This document shows, piece by piece, positions 35,792 to 44,260 of a stretch of DNA of 55,661 nucleotides (its first letter is position 1; each line of letters starts with the position of its first letter). The position numbers and the translations under genes are program-made. The stretch covers positions 1 to 55,661 of the forward strand of contig CACZYC010000010.1 in NCBI GenBank assembly GCA_902785365.1, given 5' to 3'. The notes beneath the pieces were generated by a model. The model did not search any database. It saw only the letters and a list, made by a program, of their open reading frames with translations, and was not told the origin of the DNA. This stretch comes from an uncultured Ruminococcus sp. Its GTDB lineage: Bacteria > Bacillota > Clostridia > Oscillospirales > Acutalibacteraceae.

Positions 35792-36301
35792 TCATGAATC
35801 TCTGAGATTTTTGTAAAGAAACTTGTTGAGAAAATACAACAATATACCGCATACAAAGGTATATACAATACGGGAAATAATGTGATGTGAGAAGTAATAA
35901 AACACATCGCCTTTTCCCGCGAAAACGTAACTGAACATAAAGTGCAGAATCAGCAGCGATGTACAGAACATCACAATAAAAACAGTCGCGTTAAGGAAGC
36001 TGATAACAAGGTAATCCCTGAAAATCAGACCGATAAAGAAACACGACAATGTTAAAGTAATCGTGAAAAAACCGACATTATCGCTATAGCCGAAGTCAAG
36101 CAGCAATCCCGACGCTAAACCAAAAAACATAGAAGGAATTTCGCTCTCAAAAAAAGAGATGGTTATTGCCGCGGGCAATAAAAGCAAAGGCTTGCTGCCG
36201 AAAATTTCAGGCAGCAAACGCGGAGTAGTCTGCAATATAAACAAAAGTAAAAGCTCGAGCGAATAGGCAAGATAACGGAACACAGTATATCGCCGATCCA
36301 T
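35792..36301 (-). CDS. mreD: Rod shape-determining protein MreD
   Basis: A 169-residue integral membrane protein with five or six helices and few conserved residues. Assignment relies on size, topology and location between mreC and PBP2. Its ATG overlaps the mreC stop codon by one base, implying coupled translation. MreD links MreC to the rest of the elongation complex. Confidence 0.88.
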   Translation of the reverse strand: MDRRYTVFRYLAYSLELLLLFILQTTPRLLPEIFGSKPLLLLPAAITISFFESEIPSMFFGLASGLLLDFGYSDNVGFFTITLTLSCFFIGLIFRDYLVISFLNATVFIVMFCTSLLILHFMFSYVFAGKGDVFYYFSHHIISRIVYTFVCGILLYFLNKFLYKNLRDS

Positions 36302-37131
36302 CAGTCAGCCCCCTTCTTTATCTCTCCCTTGTTTTTGAAGTCGGTCAGAACCACAACATCAGTGACAGCTTTTATATCCTCAAAAGGCTTGATTACGGCG
36401 TACTTTGCAGCATCATAGTCGTCATATCGGATATCGGTGATTTTGCCCAGAATAAGGTCCGCGGGATAAACACCGCCGATTCCCGAAGTTACAATAATAT
36501 CGCCCTTTTTGACCTTTGCGTTTGCGTCGATTTTTGTGAAAGCGGTTCGGTTTTCATCACTGAGAACAGCGCTGCCTGTTACAATACCGCTCTCGCCTGT
36601 TTTTTTGTCTACCGCGCCCGCCTGCATATCGGGAGAAAGAATAGTGGTAACTTTGCTGCTGGTGGCGTTTACGGAGTTAACAAAACCTATTACACCGTTT
36701 TCGGTGATGACAGGGTCCTGAACGGATATACCCGAGGAGGTCCCGGCGTCAATAGTAAAGGAATAAAAAGCCTCGTTGGTATCGCGGCGGATTACCGAAG
36801 CAGGAAGAATTTCATAGTCGGGATTGGATTTCTTGAGCTTGTAATACTTCCATAAACGTGAGTTTTCGGATTTGACATCATCATAATCCACCAGTTGGGT
36901 TCTCAAATCAGCAATTTCCTGTTTCAGCTTTTCGTTTTCGGATTTTAACGTTTCATAGTCCTTGTTCCCCTCAGTCAGATTAGCGGTGACGGAGGAAAGA
37001 CCGTTGGTAATAAAGCTGAAAGCGGAAGAAACCCAAGGGTTACCTGTCGCGCCGAGAATGGCTAAAACAAGGATAACCGCGAGGGTTGCGATAAGGATTT
37101 TTGCGCTTTTGGTCGAAAAAAAGTCTCTCAT
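36301..37131 (-). CDS. mreC: Rod shape-determining protein MreC
   Basis: A 276-residue bitopic protein: an N-terminal helix (about 12-30), a coiled coil (about 55-95) and an extracytoplasmic beta-rich domain with the MreC signature GVIGFVNSV and DIIVTSGIGGVYPADL. It bridges MreB inside to PBP2 outside. It follows mreB after an 89-base gap that contains an inverted repeat. Confidence 0.94.
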   Translation of the reverse strand: MRDFFSTKSAKILIATLAVILVLAILGATGNPWVSSAFSFITNGLSSVTANLTEGNKDYETLKSENEKLKQEIADLRTQLVDYDDVKSENSRLWKYYKLKKSNPDYEILPASVIRRDTNEAFYSFTIDAGTSSGISVQDPVITENGVIGFVNSVNATSSKVTTILSPDMQAGAVDKKTGESGIVTGSAVLSDENRTAFTKIDANAKVKKGDIIVTSGIGGVYPADLILGKITDIRYDDYDAAKYAVIKPFEDIKAVTDVVVLTDFKNKGEIKKGAD

Positions 37132-37144
37132 AATAATAAAAGCA

Positions 37145-37204
37145 GTCAGTAGTCAGCGTTCAGTAGTCAGTTATTAGACAACTTACTGATTGCTGAGTAC
37201 TGAC
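37145..37204. repeat. Imperfect 21-bp palindromic intergenic repeat between mreB and mreC
   Basis: Arms at 37145-37165 and 37184-37204 are complementary at 18 of 21 positions around an 18-base centre. The left arm runs into a direct repeat of CAGTAGTCAG. The sequence differs from the palindrome before dnaJ but the size and placement inside an operon are the same. It lies upstream of the mreC ribosome site and could tune translation or mRNA stability. Confidence 0.6.
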
Positions 37205-37220
37205 CGAAATATATGTTAGT

Positions 37221-38228
37221 TTATTCTCTGTTATGTTTATATTCTCTGATACCGCCCAGGCGTTTACCCGCGCCTTCAACTACGCAGTCAAGAGGATGCT
37301 CGGCAACGTGTACGGGCATACCTGTCTCTTGCATTACAAGACGATCAAGACCTCGGAGCATCGCGCCGCCGCCTGTAAGCATAATGCCGTGGTCAATGAT
37401 ATCGGCGGAAAGTTCGGGAGGAGTTTTCTCCAGAGTGTTTTTAATCGCTTCTACTATTACCATAATCGGGTCAGCAAGAGCTGTTCTGATTTCATCAGCG
37501 GTAATAGTAATATCCTTGGGCAGACCGGTCTCCAGTGAACGGCCTTTTACGGTCATATCGTGTTCGTCCTTATAAGGGAACGCGGAACCTATTTCAATTT
37601 TAATCTCCTCGGCGGTTCTGTCGCCTATGAGAAGGTTGTATTTTTTCTTTATGTATGTAACGATGGATTCATCAAACTTATCGCCGGCAACTCTGACGGA
37701 ACAAGCGGTGACAATATCTCCCAGAGAAATAACGGCAACCTCAGCTGTTCCGCCGCCGATGTCTACAACCATCGAACCTGTAGGCTCGTCCACGGGAAGT
37801 CCCGCGCCGATAGCGGCAGCCATTGGCTCTTCGATGAGAAGAATGTTTTTGCTGCCCGAAGCCTGAACAGCAGCGTTCTCAACCGCGCGTCTCTCGACCT
37901 CGGTAACGCCTGTGGGCATACAAATTACAATTCGGGGCTTGCTGAATATTCCGGGTTTAGCCGCTTTACGGATAAAGTGCTTGAGCATTGTAGCGGTAAT
38001 GTCAAAGTCGGCAATTACGCCGTCCTTAAGAGGACGAACGGCAACGATAGAGCCCGGTGTACGACCAATCATATCGCGAGCCTGCTCGCCTACGGCAAGA
38101 ACCGTATCGGTGCGGATGTCAACAGCCACAACCGAAGGTTCGCGCATAACTATACCTTTCCCCTTAATGCACACCAGAGTGTTCGCTGTGCCTAAATCAA
38201 TTCCTATATCTTTTGAAAAAGAAAACAT
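37221..38228 (-). CDS. mreB: Rod shape-determining protein MreB (bacterial actin)
   Basis: A 335-residue actin homologue forming membrane-bound filaments that guide side-wall synthesis. Phosphate 1 loop [11 protein letters not shown], phosphate 2 [15 protein letters not shown] and the adenosine motif [12 protein letters not shown] are all present. AAGGAG precedes the ATG. It heads the mreB-mreC-mreD-PBP2 operon from its own promoter at 38260-38288. Confidence 0.97.
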   Translation of the reverse strand: MFSFSKDIGIDLGTANTLVCIKGKGIVMREPSVVAVDIRTDTVLAVGEQARDMIGRTPGSIVAVRPLKDGVIADFDITATMLKHFIRKAAKPGIFSKPRIVICMPTGVTEVERRAVENAAVQASGSKNILLIEEPMAAAIGAGLPVDEPTGSMVVDIGGGTAEVAVISLGDIVTACSVRVAGDKFDESIVTYIKKKYNLLIGDRTAEEIKIEIGSAFPYKDEHDMTVKGRSLETGLPKDITITADEIRTALADPIMVIVEAIKNTLEKTPPELSADIIDHGIMLTGGGAMLRGLDRLVMQETGMPVHVAEHPLDCVVEGAGKRLGGIREYKHNRE

Positions 38229-38259
38229 ATTTGTTTACTCCTTTCATTATCTGTACTAA

Positions 38260-38288
38260 ATTATATCCTATTAGCCCGATTAAATCAA
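38260..38288 (-). promoter_or_regulatory. Promoter of the mreB operon
   Basis: On the minus strand TTGATT (38283-38288) and TATAAT (38260-38265) are 17 bases apart, about 32 bases before the mreB start. It lies in the gap after dut, so mreB can be transcribed independently of dut. Confidence 0.75.
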
Positions 38289-38305
38289 TAATTATTTGTC
38301 GAAAT

Positions 38306-38746
38306 TTATTCCTTTCCTGTTGAACCAAAGCCTCCCGTACCGCGTTCGGTGTCATTGAGAGTGTCGGTTTCTACCAAATCGGGAATTATCACGGGCGAAA
38401 TGACCATCTGGGCAATCCGCTCAAAAGGCGAAACGGTGTAGGGCTTGCTTGATACATTACATAATCCCACGCAAACCTCCCCGCGGTAGTCGGAATCTAT
38501 AACCCCGACGCCGTTTGACAGGCAGATACCATGCTTTACCCCAAGTCCGGAGCGGGCGTAAAGATACGCGACGCACGAATTGTCGGGCAGAGCGATTGCA
38601 ATACCTGTCGGGATAACGGTTAAGTCCCCGGGGTTGATGGTTATGCTTTCGTCAATACAGGCGTATAAGTCCATACCCGCCGAACCTGCCGTGCCCCTCG
38701 TCGGGAGCTTGGCTTTTTCCCGGAGTTTTTTTATTTTGAGTTCCAT
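38306..38746 (-). CDS. dut: Deoxyuridine triphosphatase (dUTPase)
   Basis: A 146-residue trimeric dUTPase that converts dUTP to dUMP. Motif 1 GSAGMDLYA, motif 2 YARSGLG, motif 3 NGVGVIDSDYRGE and the C-terminal motif 5 RGTGGFGSTG are complete. The ATG at 38746 has a GAGG site 5 bases upstream; an in-frame extension to 38794 has none. It is on the minus strand between the U32 peptidase and mreB. Confidence 0.95.
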   Translation of the reverse strand: MELKIKKLREKAKLPTRGTAGSAGMDLYACIDESITINPGDLTVIPTGIAIALPDNSCVAYLYARSGLGVKHGICLSNGVGVIDSDYRGEVCVGLCNVSSKPYTVSPFERIAQMVISPVIIPDLVETDTLNDTERGTGGFGSTGKE

Positions 38747-38887
38747 ACCAACCTCGTTTCTGCAATTTAAGAATAACTTCCTGCAAAAATACATTTGATT
38801 AATATTTATACAAAGCTTTTAGTTCCAATAAGAAAAAATATAATTTTCGTGATGAGAAAATTAAAAAATTCGTATGCGGAAAAATAT

Positions 38888-40963
38888 CTATTTAACTCCC
38901 CTCAAATACAAGCCGTGGGTTTTTTCATTGATATTTTGAAGAATTCCGATGAAATCGGGGATAGTTTCAACTTTTTCAACATAGTTTTCCACAGAGAAGC
39001 GAAAAACTTCAAAGTCAAGATGTTTTGAGTTTTTCACAGAATCCACAACATCCAGAGGGACAGTATTAAGGATTTCCGTGGCGTTATTATCACAATAAAA
39101 AATGAAAGTTTTGCCGAGCCTATCCTTCATTTTGCCCTGTCCTTTGCAGGCTTTGCAGCTTATATCCGCGCTTTTGTTGGGACAATTACGGGTTATCATA
39201 ACGGGAAGATAGCCGTAACTTACTATTCCGCGCGGGATAGTGCCGCCTAAACGCTCAATTTGGTCAAGTTTTATCTCAAAACTGAGCTCGGTTGAAGAAA
39301 AGCCGTACTCCTCCGCCCATAACAAATCAAGAGTATTGGTAAAATTCAGCCCGAAACCTCCGTGGATTTTCATTCCCAGCTCTTTTGCGATATAAACCGC
39401 GGCGAGATTGTTGCAAAGGACGTCGTTGATTCCGAGGCTTTTTACCCTTTTCAGGCCGTTGATAATTGTTTTTTCACGGGAAAAGAGCGTCCTGGGAATT
39501 TCTATGCCCGATTTGAATCCGAGAGTCTTCAAACGAGAAAGGTCCTCGTTCGGGCTGTTAAGAGGAACAAAGCAAAGGTCTAAATCCTTAAACCCTTCTC
39601 CGATGTCGGTTGAAGTAAACCTTGCGCGTTGTTTGTGAGTTTTTTTATTATGCGGAACGAATGTCGGGATTTTATAATCTTTTATTTCGTAGTCAGGATA
39701 CTCGTCGGCTAAAAGAAACGTCAGCTTGTCCAGAGCGTCGCGGCGAAGTTTGTTGAGCGCTGACACAGGGACGCTCAGATTATCGTCAATATTTACGATA
39801 AGTTGAGTGATTTCAAAAGGTGTTCCGCCTGTTTTGAGCAGTTGTTTTTTTACAAGCTCTTCTGTTAACGGACGGGTAACCGCCTCAGCGCATATAACGT
39901 CGGAATTAACCTCAAAGGAGATGTGGTTGTATTTGATATTTAAGGACGGATATTTCCCTGTTTTGGCATTAAACTCAGCTGTTAAATTTACCCTTTTAAA
40001 TTCGTTTTTGTATTCGTTACGAATATCGGAGAAAAGTTTTGAAGTCGCGGATACAACATCTTCCTTTTTCCTGTACCCGAACATTTCATATCCGCGCTTG
40101 GATTTATAATATCCGTCGGTGAATCCTGTGCGAGAAAACACACTCGCGAGGTTTTCTTTTGTCTTTTCGTCAATAAATCCTTCATCGCGCGACTGAACGC
40201 ACGCTTTTACAGAAGCGGCGACATATTCTGGTCGTTTGAGCCTGCCTTCAATCTTGGCGGAACATACGCCGATGCTTTCCAAATCACGGATATATTCTAT
40301 AATGCTGTTGTCTTTAAGGCTGAGAGCGTAACCTGTTTTGCCGTTAACCGAAAACGGAAGACGACAGGTCTGAGCGCAGCGTCCGCGGTTGCCGCTTCGA
40401 GAGCCGATAAGCGCGCTGAAATAGCACTGTCCCGAAACACTCATACATAAAGCGCCGTGGACGAAAACTTCAAGCTCAATATCGGGACAGCTTTCAGCAA
40501 TTTCTTTTATCTCTTCCCTGCTCAGTTCACGGGATAGCACAACTCGTTTAAATCCCGTTTCATACAGGAGCTTTGCTCCGCTCGGGGAATGTACGCTCAT
40601 CTGTGTAGACGCGTGAAGGGGCAAGTCGGGAACAAGCTTTTTGCTCAGCTGAGCGACTCCCATATTCTGAACGATGAGCGCGTCAACTTTTGCTTTTGCC
40701 GCAGAGATTATGGTGTCCTTTACAGCCTCGAGCTCACTGTCAAAGACCACAGTGTTGAGTGTAAGGTAAACTTTAACTCCTCTGATATGGCAATAATCAA
40801 CAGCGGTTTTAAGAGAATTGCTGTCAAAGTTTTCAGCGCCGGCTCTTGCCGAAAAAGATGTCAATCCGAGATACACAGCGTCAGCTCCCGAGCGGACGGC
40901 GGCGATAACCGAATCCATCCCGCCGCATGGAGCGAGTATTTCGATAGATTTGTTATTTTTCAT
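38888..40963 (-). CDS. U32 family peptidase-like protein (RlhA/TrhP type)
   Basis: A 691-residue protein of peptidase family U32 with the family signature EVFVHGALCMSVSGQCYFS followed by RGRCAQTCRLPF, the Cys set that binds an Fe-S cluster in homologues. Related proteins (RlhA, TrhP) hydroxylate 23S rRNA or tRNA U34 rather than cleave protein, so RNA hydroxylation is the more likely role. The long C-terminal part resembles the DUF3656-containing subgroup and adds a second Cys cluster (NCPNKSADISCKACKGQG). The ATG at 40963 overlaps the end of zapA by 11 bases. It is the pair zapA-U32 often seen in Firmicutes. Confidence 0.88.
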   Translation of the reverse strand: MKNNKSIEILAPCGGMDSVIAAVRSGADAVYLGLTSFSARAGAENFDSNSLKTAVDYCHIRGVKVYLTLNTVVFDSELEAVKDTIISAAKAKVDALIVQNMGVAQLSKKLVPDLPLHASTQMSVHSPSGAKLLYETGFKRVVLSRELSREEIKEIAESCPDIELEVFVHGALCMSVSGQCYFSALIGSRSGNRGRCAQTCRLPFSVNGKTGYALSLKDNSIIEYIRDLESIGVCSAKIEGRLKRPEYVAASVKACVQSRDEGFIDEKTKENLASVFSRTGFTDGYYKSKRGYEMFGYRKKEDVVSATSKLFSDIRNEYKNEFKRVNLTAEFNAKTGKYPSLNIKYNHISFEVNSDVICAEAVTRPLTEELVKKQLLKTGGTPFEITQLIVNIDDNLSVPVSALNKLRRDALDKLTFLLADEYPDYEIKDYKIPTFVPHNKKTHKQRARFTSTDIGEGFKDLDLCFVPLNSPNEDLSRLKTLGFKSGIEIPRTLFSREKTIINGLKRVKSLGINDVLCNNLAAVYIAKELGMKIHGGFGLNFTNTLDLLWAEEYGFSSTELSFEIKLDQIERLGGTIPRGIVSYGYLPVMITRNCPNKSADISCKACKGQGKMKDRLGKTFIFYCDNNATEILNTVPLDVVDSVKNSKHLDFEVFRFSVENYVEKVETIPDFIGILQNINEKTHGLYLRGVK

Positions 40964-41465
40964 CGTCAAAAAGAGTGTATTGACGCATAGGTCTGTAACC
41001 CTTGCCGGGTTTTTTCTTTTGATGATGGTTTTGGTTATTATTGTTGTCGGATTTGGGAGCGGGATTGTTCTTTACCATTCCCGACCCGTCGAGAACGCGC
41101 GTAGATTTTTCGAAAGCCGCGCGCAAATCGTCGAGGTCTTTTTTGAGCTTTGCGATTTCGTTATCTTTTCCCGCGAGCTTTTCCTTAAGTTCAATAAGCT
41201 GCTTGGACTGCCTGTCCGCCTGAGAAATCAAAGGCTGCGCTTTTTCCGAGAGAGTTTTGTTCTTTGCAGCCGCCTTGTGCATATCATCGGCGTAATCAAG
41301 CGCGCAAAGAATAGCCGCGCCCCTGCGGTCTAGAGACGGATTGTCGGCAGATAACTTTGAAATCGTCTCGTTTACTTCCTCGGCGAGCTTTTGTACATAT
41401 TCGTTTTTGTCGTCGCTGAGCAGCACAAAGTGCTTGCCCGCTACATATACCGTATGTTTGTTCAT
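40953..41465 (-). CDS. zapA: Cell division protein ZapA, extended
   Basis: A 170-residue FtsZ-ring stabiliser. The N-terminal ZapA domain (about 1-80) is followed by a long coiled coil (about 85-135) and a low-complexity Asn/Lys/His-rich basic tail. Typical Firmicute ZapA is about 85-100 residues, so the tail is an extension. AGGAGG lies 7 bases before the ATG at 41465. The coiled coil begins where normal ZapA ends. Confidence 0.88.
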   Translation of the reverse strand: MNKHTVYVAGKHFVLLSDDKNEYVQKLAEEVNETISKLSADNPSLDRRGAAILCALDYADDMHKAAAKNKTLSEKAQPLISQADRQSKQLIELKEKLAGKDNEIAKLKKDLDDLRAAFEKSTRVLDGSGMVKNNPAPKSDNNNNQNHHQKKKPGKGYRPMRQYTLFDDEK

Positions 41466-41491
41466 AGATAGTCCTCCTATCATATTTATCC

Positions 41492-41519
41492 ATTATAATT
41501 ATATTACAAGACAGTTCAA
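41492..41519 (-). promoter_or_regulatory. Promoter of zapA-U32
   Basis: On the minus strand TTGAAC (41514-41519) and TATAAT (41492-41497) are 16 bases apart, about 27 bases upstream of the zapA start. Confidence 0.65.
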
Positions 41520-41664
41520 GAAAAAAGAGAAGTATTAAGATTGTAATTTTGAAAAACAGTATTGTTATCGGAAAGCGCGTCAAAATAAGGAAACAATTGA
41601 GTTTTAGGGCATTTTCAACAAGAATCAGGCAGTATTTTTGTGAATAAAAATTTCTCCTTTGGGA

Positions 41665-41693
41665 TTGCTCTTTTTTTATTTTTGTGTTAGGAT
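41665..41693 (+). promoter_or_regulatory. Possible promoter of the MinD-like gene
   Basis: TTGCTC (41665-41670) and TAGGAT (41688-41693) are 17 bases apart, ending 17 bases before the start codon. The -10 box is weak but resembles the TAGGCT proposed for hrcA. Confidence 0.4.
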
Positions 41694-41710
41694 ATAAACG
41701 AGGTAGTGTT

Positions 41711-42451
41711 ATGAACGACGTTATTGTTGTAGCTTCCGGAAAAGGCGGCACAGGTAAATCCACAGTTTGTGTCGGTTTGGCGGTTGCTCTGGTAAAACAA
41801 AATAAAAGAGTTTTGCTCATTGACTGCGACTGCGGAATGCGCGGGCTTGACCTTATGCTGGACGTAGAGCAGGAGATACTTTTTGATTGCGCCGACGCGG
41901 TTTGCGGCAACTGCAAACCCGAGGAAGCAGTGTACAGGAGCAAAAACCTCTCTGAGCTGTATCTTATGGCGGCGCCTTTCGATTCGGATAACGAAATCAG
42001 CCCGTTTGTGTTTAAACAGCTCGTCGATGAATTGAAAACACACTACGATTATGTCATTATTGACTCGCCCGCGGGCATAGGCTCGGGCTTTGCCACAGCC
42101 GCGGCTCCCGCTGACAGAGCGCTTATAGTTACTATCGCGGAACCGACAAGCCTTCGCGGCGCGATTAAAATTCGCCGTAAGCTTATCGATTTGAATATTC
42201 AGAATATACGGCTTGTCATCAACCGCTTTGAACGCAAACAGTTCGCGGAACTTGACTGCTATGAGGATTTGGACGCGGTTATCGACATTTCAGGCACACA
42301 GCTTATTGCTTTGATTCCTATGGATTTCAGACTAAGCTCGATAATCCAGAACGGTCTTTCGGGACAGAGTTGGTGCCCCGCGATGAATATATTTGATTGT
42401 TTGGCAAAACGTGTAGAGGGGTATAGCGTACCGCTCGCTTTCAGAGGATAG
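41711..42451 (+). CDS. minD: MinD-like ATPase lacking the membrane-targeting tail
   Basis: A 246-residue deviant Walker ATPase. KGGTGKST is at 11-18, then DCDCGMRGLDLML where Bacillus MinD has DTDIGLRNLDVVM, and IIDSPAGIGSGF for Walker B. The C-terminus reads CLAKRVEGYSVPLAFRG and stops where Bacillus MinD continues (after ARRILGESVPL) into its amphipathic membrane helix. I use the ATG at 41711 (GAGGTAG upstream). No minC or minE is nearby, but mgsA follows directly, as in the clostridial minCDE-rodA-mgsA order. It may position division by a soluble mechanism or have a new role. Confidence 0.8.
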   Translation: MNDVIVVASGKGGTGKSTVCVGLAVALVKQNKRVLLIDCDCGMRGLDLMLDVEQEILFDCADAVCGNCKPEEAVYRSKNLSELYLMAAPFDSDNEISPFVFKQLVDELKTHYDYVIIDSPAGIGSGFATAAAPADRALIVTIAEPTSLRGAIKIRRKLIDLNIQNIRLVINRFERKQFAELDCYEDLDAVIDISGTQLIALIPMDFRLSSIIQNGLSGQSWCPAMNIFDCLAKRVEGYSVPLAFRG

Positions 42452-42491
42452 ATATTTTCGAGGCAAAACCTCGTAAACAAAGGAGGATACT

Positions 42492-42887
42492 ATGAATATT
42501 GCTCTTATCGCGCATGATGAAAAAAAGGAACTGATGATTCAGTTTTGTATAGCCTATTGCGGAATTTTGAGCCGCAACAACCTTTGCGCCACAGGTACAA
42601 CGGGTAAGATTATATCCGAGGCGACAGGTTTGCAGGTAACAGGTTTTCTCGCGGGTTCTCAGGGAGGCGACCAGCAGATTGCCGCCAGAATAGCGTGCAA
42701 CGAGATTGATATGCTTTTGTTCTTCCGCGACCCGCTCAACCCCAAACCCAACGAGCCTAACGATATGAACCTGTTAAGACTTTGCGATATGCACAACATT
42801 CCTGTTGCGACAAATATAGCTACTGCCGAGGTGCTTATCCACGGACTTGAGCGTGGCGACCTCGACTGGCGTAATATCATCAAGTAA
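42492..42887 (+). CDS. mgsA: Methylglyoxal synthase
   Basis: A 131-residue enzyme converting dihydroxyacetone phosphate to methylglyoxal and phosphate. It shows [16 protein letters not shown] (phosphate binding), [10 protein letters not shown] with the catalytic Asp, and [14 protein letters not shown]. The usual SGPLGGDQQ is AGSQGGDQQ here. AGGAGG precedes the ATG. It bypasses the lower glycolysis when phosphate is scarce. A GC-rich hairpin (42907-42926) follows without a good T tract. Confidence 0.94.
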   Translation: MNIALIAHDEKKELMIQFCIAYCGILSRNNLCATGTTGKIISEATGLQVTGFLAGSQGGDQQIAARIACNEIDMLLFFRDPLNPKPNEPNDMNLLRLCDMHNIPVATNIATAEVLIHGLERGDLDWRNIIK

Positions 42888-42906
42888 ACTATTTAAAATT
42901 TGCTAT

Positions 42907-42926
42907 CGGGCGGCTGGCGCTGCCCG
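42907..42926 (+). terminator. GC-rich hairpin between mgsA and hisS
   Basis: CGGGCGGC and GCTGCCCG form an 8-bp stem with one G-U pair and a TGGC loop, followed by TTAGTTG. The weak T tract suggests attenuation or mRNA processing rather than full termination. No T-box features accompany it. Confidence 0.4.
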
Positions 42927-42961
42927 TTAGTTGCGTTTATTGTAATTTTTTGGAGGAAAAA

Positions 42962-44260
42962 ATGGGAGTAATCACCAAGAAAATAAAAGGTACCGAGGAT
43001 GTTCTGCCCAAGCAGAGCTATCGGTGGCAGTTTATAGAAAACATAATGCGCGAGGAAGCGGCGAATTTCGGCTTTAAAGAAATGCGCACACCCGTATTTG
43101 AACACACGGAGCTTTTCGCAAGAGGCGTGGGAGCAACGACAGATGTTGTTCAAAAGGAAATGTATACCTTTGACACAAAGGGCGGTGAGAGCGTTACGCT
43201 TCGTCCCGAAGGAACAGCGGGAGCGGCGAGAGCTGTGCTTGAGCACGCTCTGACCAACGAAGGCCTTCCGATCAAGGCGTATTACCTGACCTCATGCTAC
43301 CGATACGAAAAACCTCAGGCGGGCAGACTCAGGGAATTCCACCAGTTTGGAATTGAGGAATATGGTACTTCCTCTCCTTTGGCAGACGCAGAGGTTATTT
43401 CACTCGCGGACTCGATTTTCAAGCGTCTGCAAATCAACAATTTACATCTGGAAATTAACTCCATCGGTTGTCCCGATTGCAGACCAAAATATAATCAGGC
43501 GTTAAAAGAGTATTTCTCTCAGTTTAAGGACAAGCTGTGCGGAAACTGCCTTAATCGTCTGGAGAAAAACCCGATGAGACTGATAGACTGCAAGGTACCC
43601 GGCTGCTCTGAGATTGCAAAGGACGCTCCGAGCATACTCGATTATCTTTGCGAAGAATGTGACAACCACTTTAATGCAGTCAAAACATATCTGACAACGG
43701 CGGGAATTGACTACAAGGTCAACCCGACTATCGTAAGAGGACTTGATTATTATACAAAAACCGTTTTTGAGTTCGTTTCCGACGCAATCGGAAGTCAGGG
43801 AACAGTATGCGGCGGCGGCCGCTACGACGGTCTTGTAGAGGAGCTGGGCGGACAGCACCTGCCCTCACTCGGCTATGCTATGGGACTTGAAAGACTCCTT
43901 ATGGTAATGGAAAATCAAGGAATCGAAATACCCGCCCCCGAACCCTGCGCGCTCTATATCGCGGGATTGGGCGATAAAGCTCAGGTAAAGGCTTTTGAGC
44001 TTATCGGAGCGGTACGCTCCTGCGGACTTTCCGCGGAAACAGATGTTGTCGGCAGAGGTTTGCGCGCTCAAATGAAATATGCCGATAAAATCGGAGCGCG
44101 TTTCAGTATGGTTATCGGTGATAACGAGCTTGACGAAAATAAAGCAAAGGTTAAGAATATGACAACAGGCGAGCAGACGGAGATTGAGCTGGACGGCTCC
44201 TTCGCCGAGAAGTTTTCGGACGTACAGCTTGCCGCGAAATTCAGTGAGGGTGTGGAGTAA
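42962..44260 (+). CDS. hisS: Histidyl-tRNA synthetase
   Basis: A 432-residue class II synthetase. Motif 2 region TLRPEGTA and GRLREFHQFGIE, the HisA motif GLDYYTKTVFEF and the C-terminal anticodon-binding domain are all visible. The ATG at 42962 follows TTGGAGG; the TTG inside that site is not used. Its stop codon shares one base with the aspS ATG, giving the common hisS-aspS pair. Confidence 0.97.
   Translation: MGVITKKIKGTEDVLPKQSYRWQFIENIMREEAANFGFKEMRTPVFEHTELFARGVGATTDVVQKEMYTFDTKGGESVTLRPEGTAGAARAVLEHALTNEGLPIKAYYLTSCYRYEKPQAGRLREFHQFGIEEYGTSSPLADAEVISLADSIFKRLQINNLHLEINSIGCPDCRPKYNQALKEYFSQFKDKLCGNCLNRLEKNPMRLIDCKVPGCSEIAKDAPSILDYLCEECDNHFNAVKTYLTTAGIDYKVNPTIVRGLDYYTKTVFEFVSDAIGSQGTVCGGGRYDGLVEELGGQHLPSLGYAMGLERLLMVMENQGIEIPAPEPCALYIAGLGDKAQVKAFELIGAVRSCGLSAETDVVGRGLRAQMKYADKIGARFSMVIGDNELDENKAKVKNMTTGEQTEIELDGSFAEKFSDVQLAAKFSEGVE

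Noticed and set aside
36301..37131. mreC as a mere coiled-coil hypothetical
   Set aside because: Location between mreB and mreD, the anchor-coil-beta plan and the DIIVTSGIGG motif make MreC the clear call.
37560..38195. Open frames antisense to mreB
   Set aside because: They arise from codon bias of mreB; the composition is Ser/Asn/His-rich without domains.
42888..42961. T-box leader in front of hisS
   Set aside because: The gap is only 74 bases and lacks the T-box sequence and specifier loop; just a small hairpin is present.
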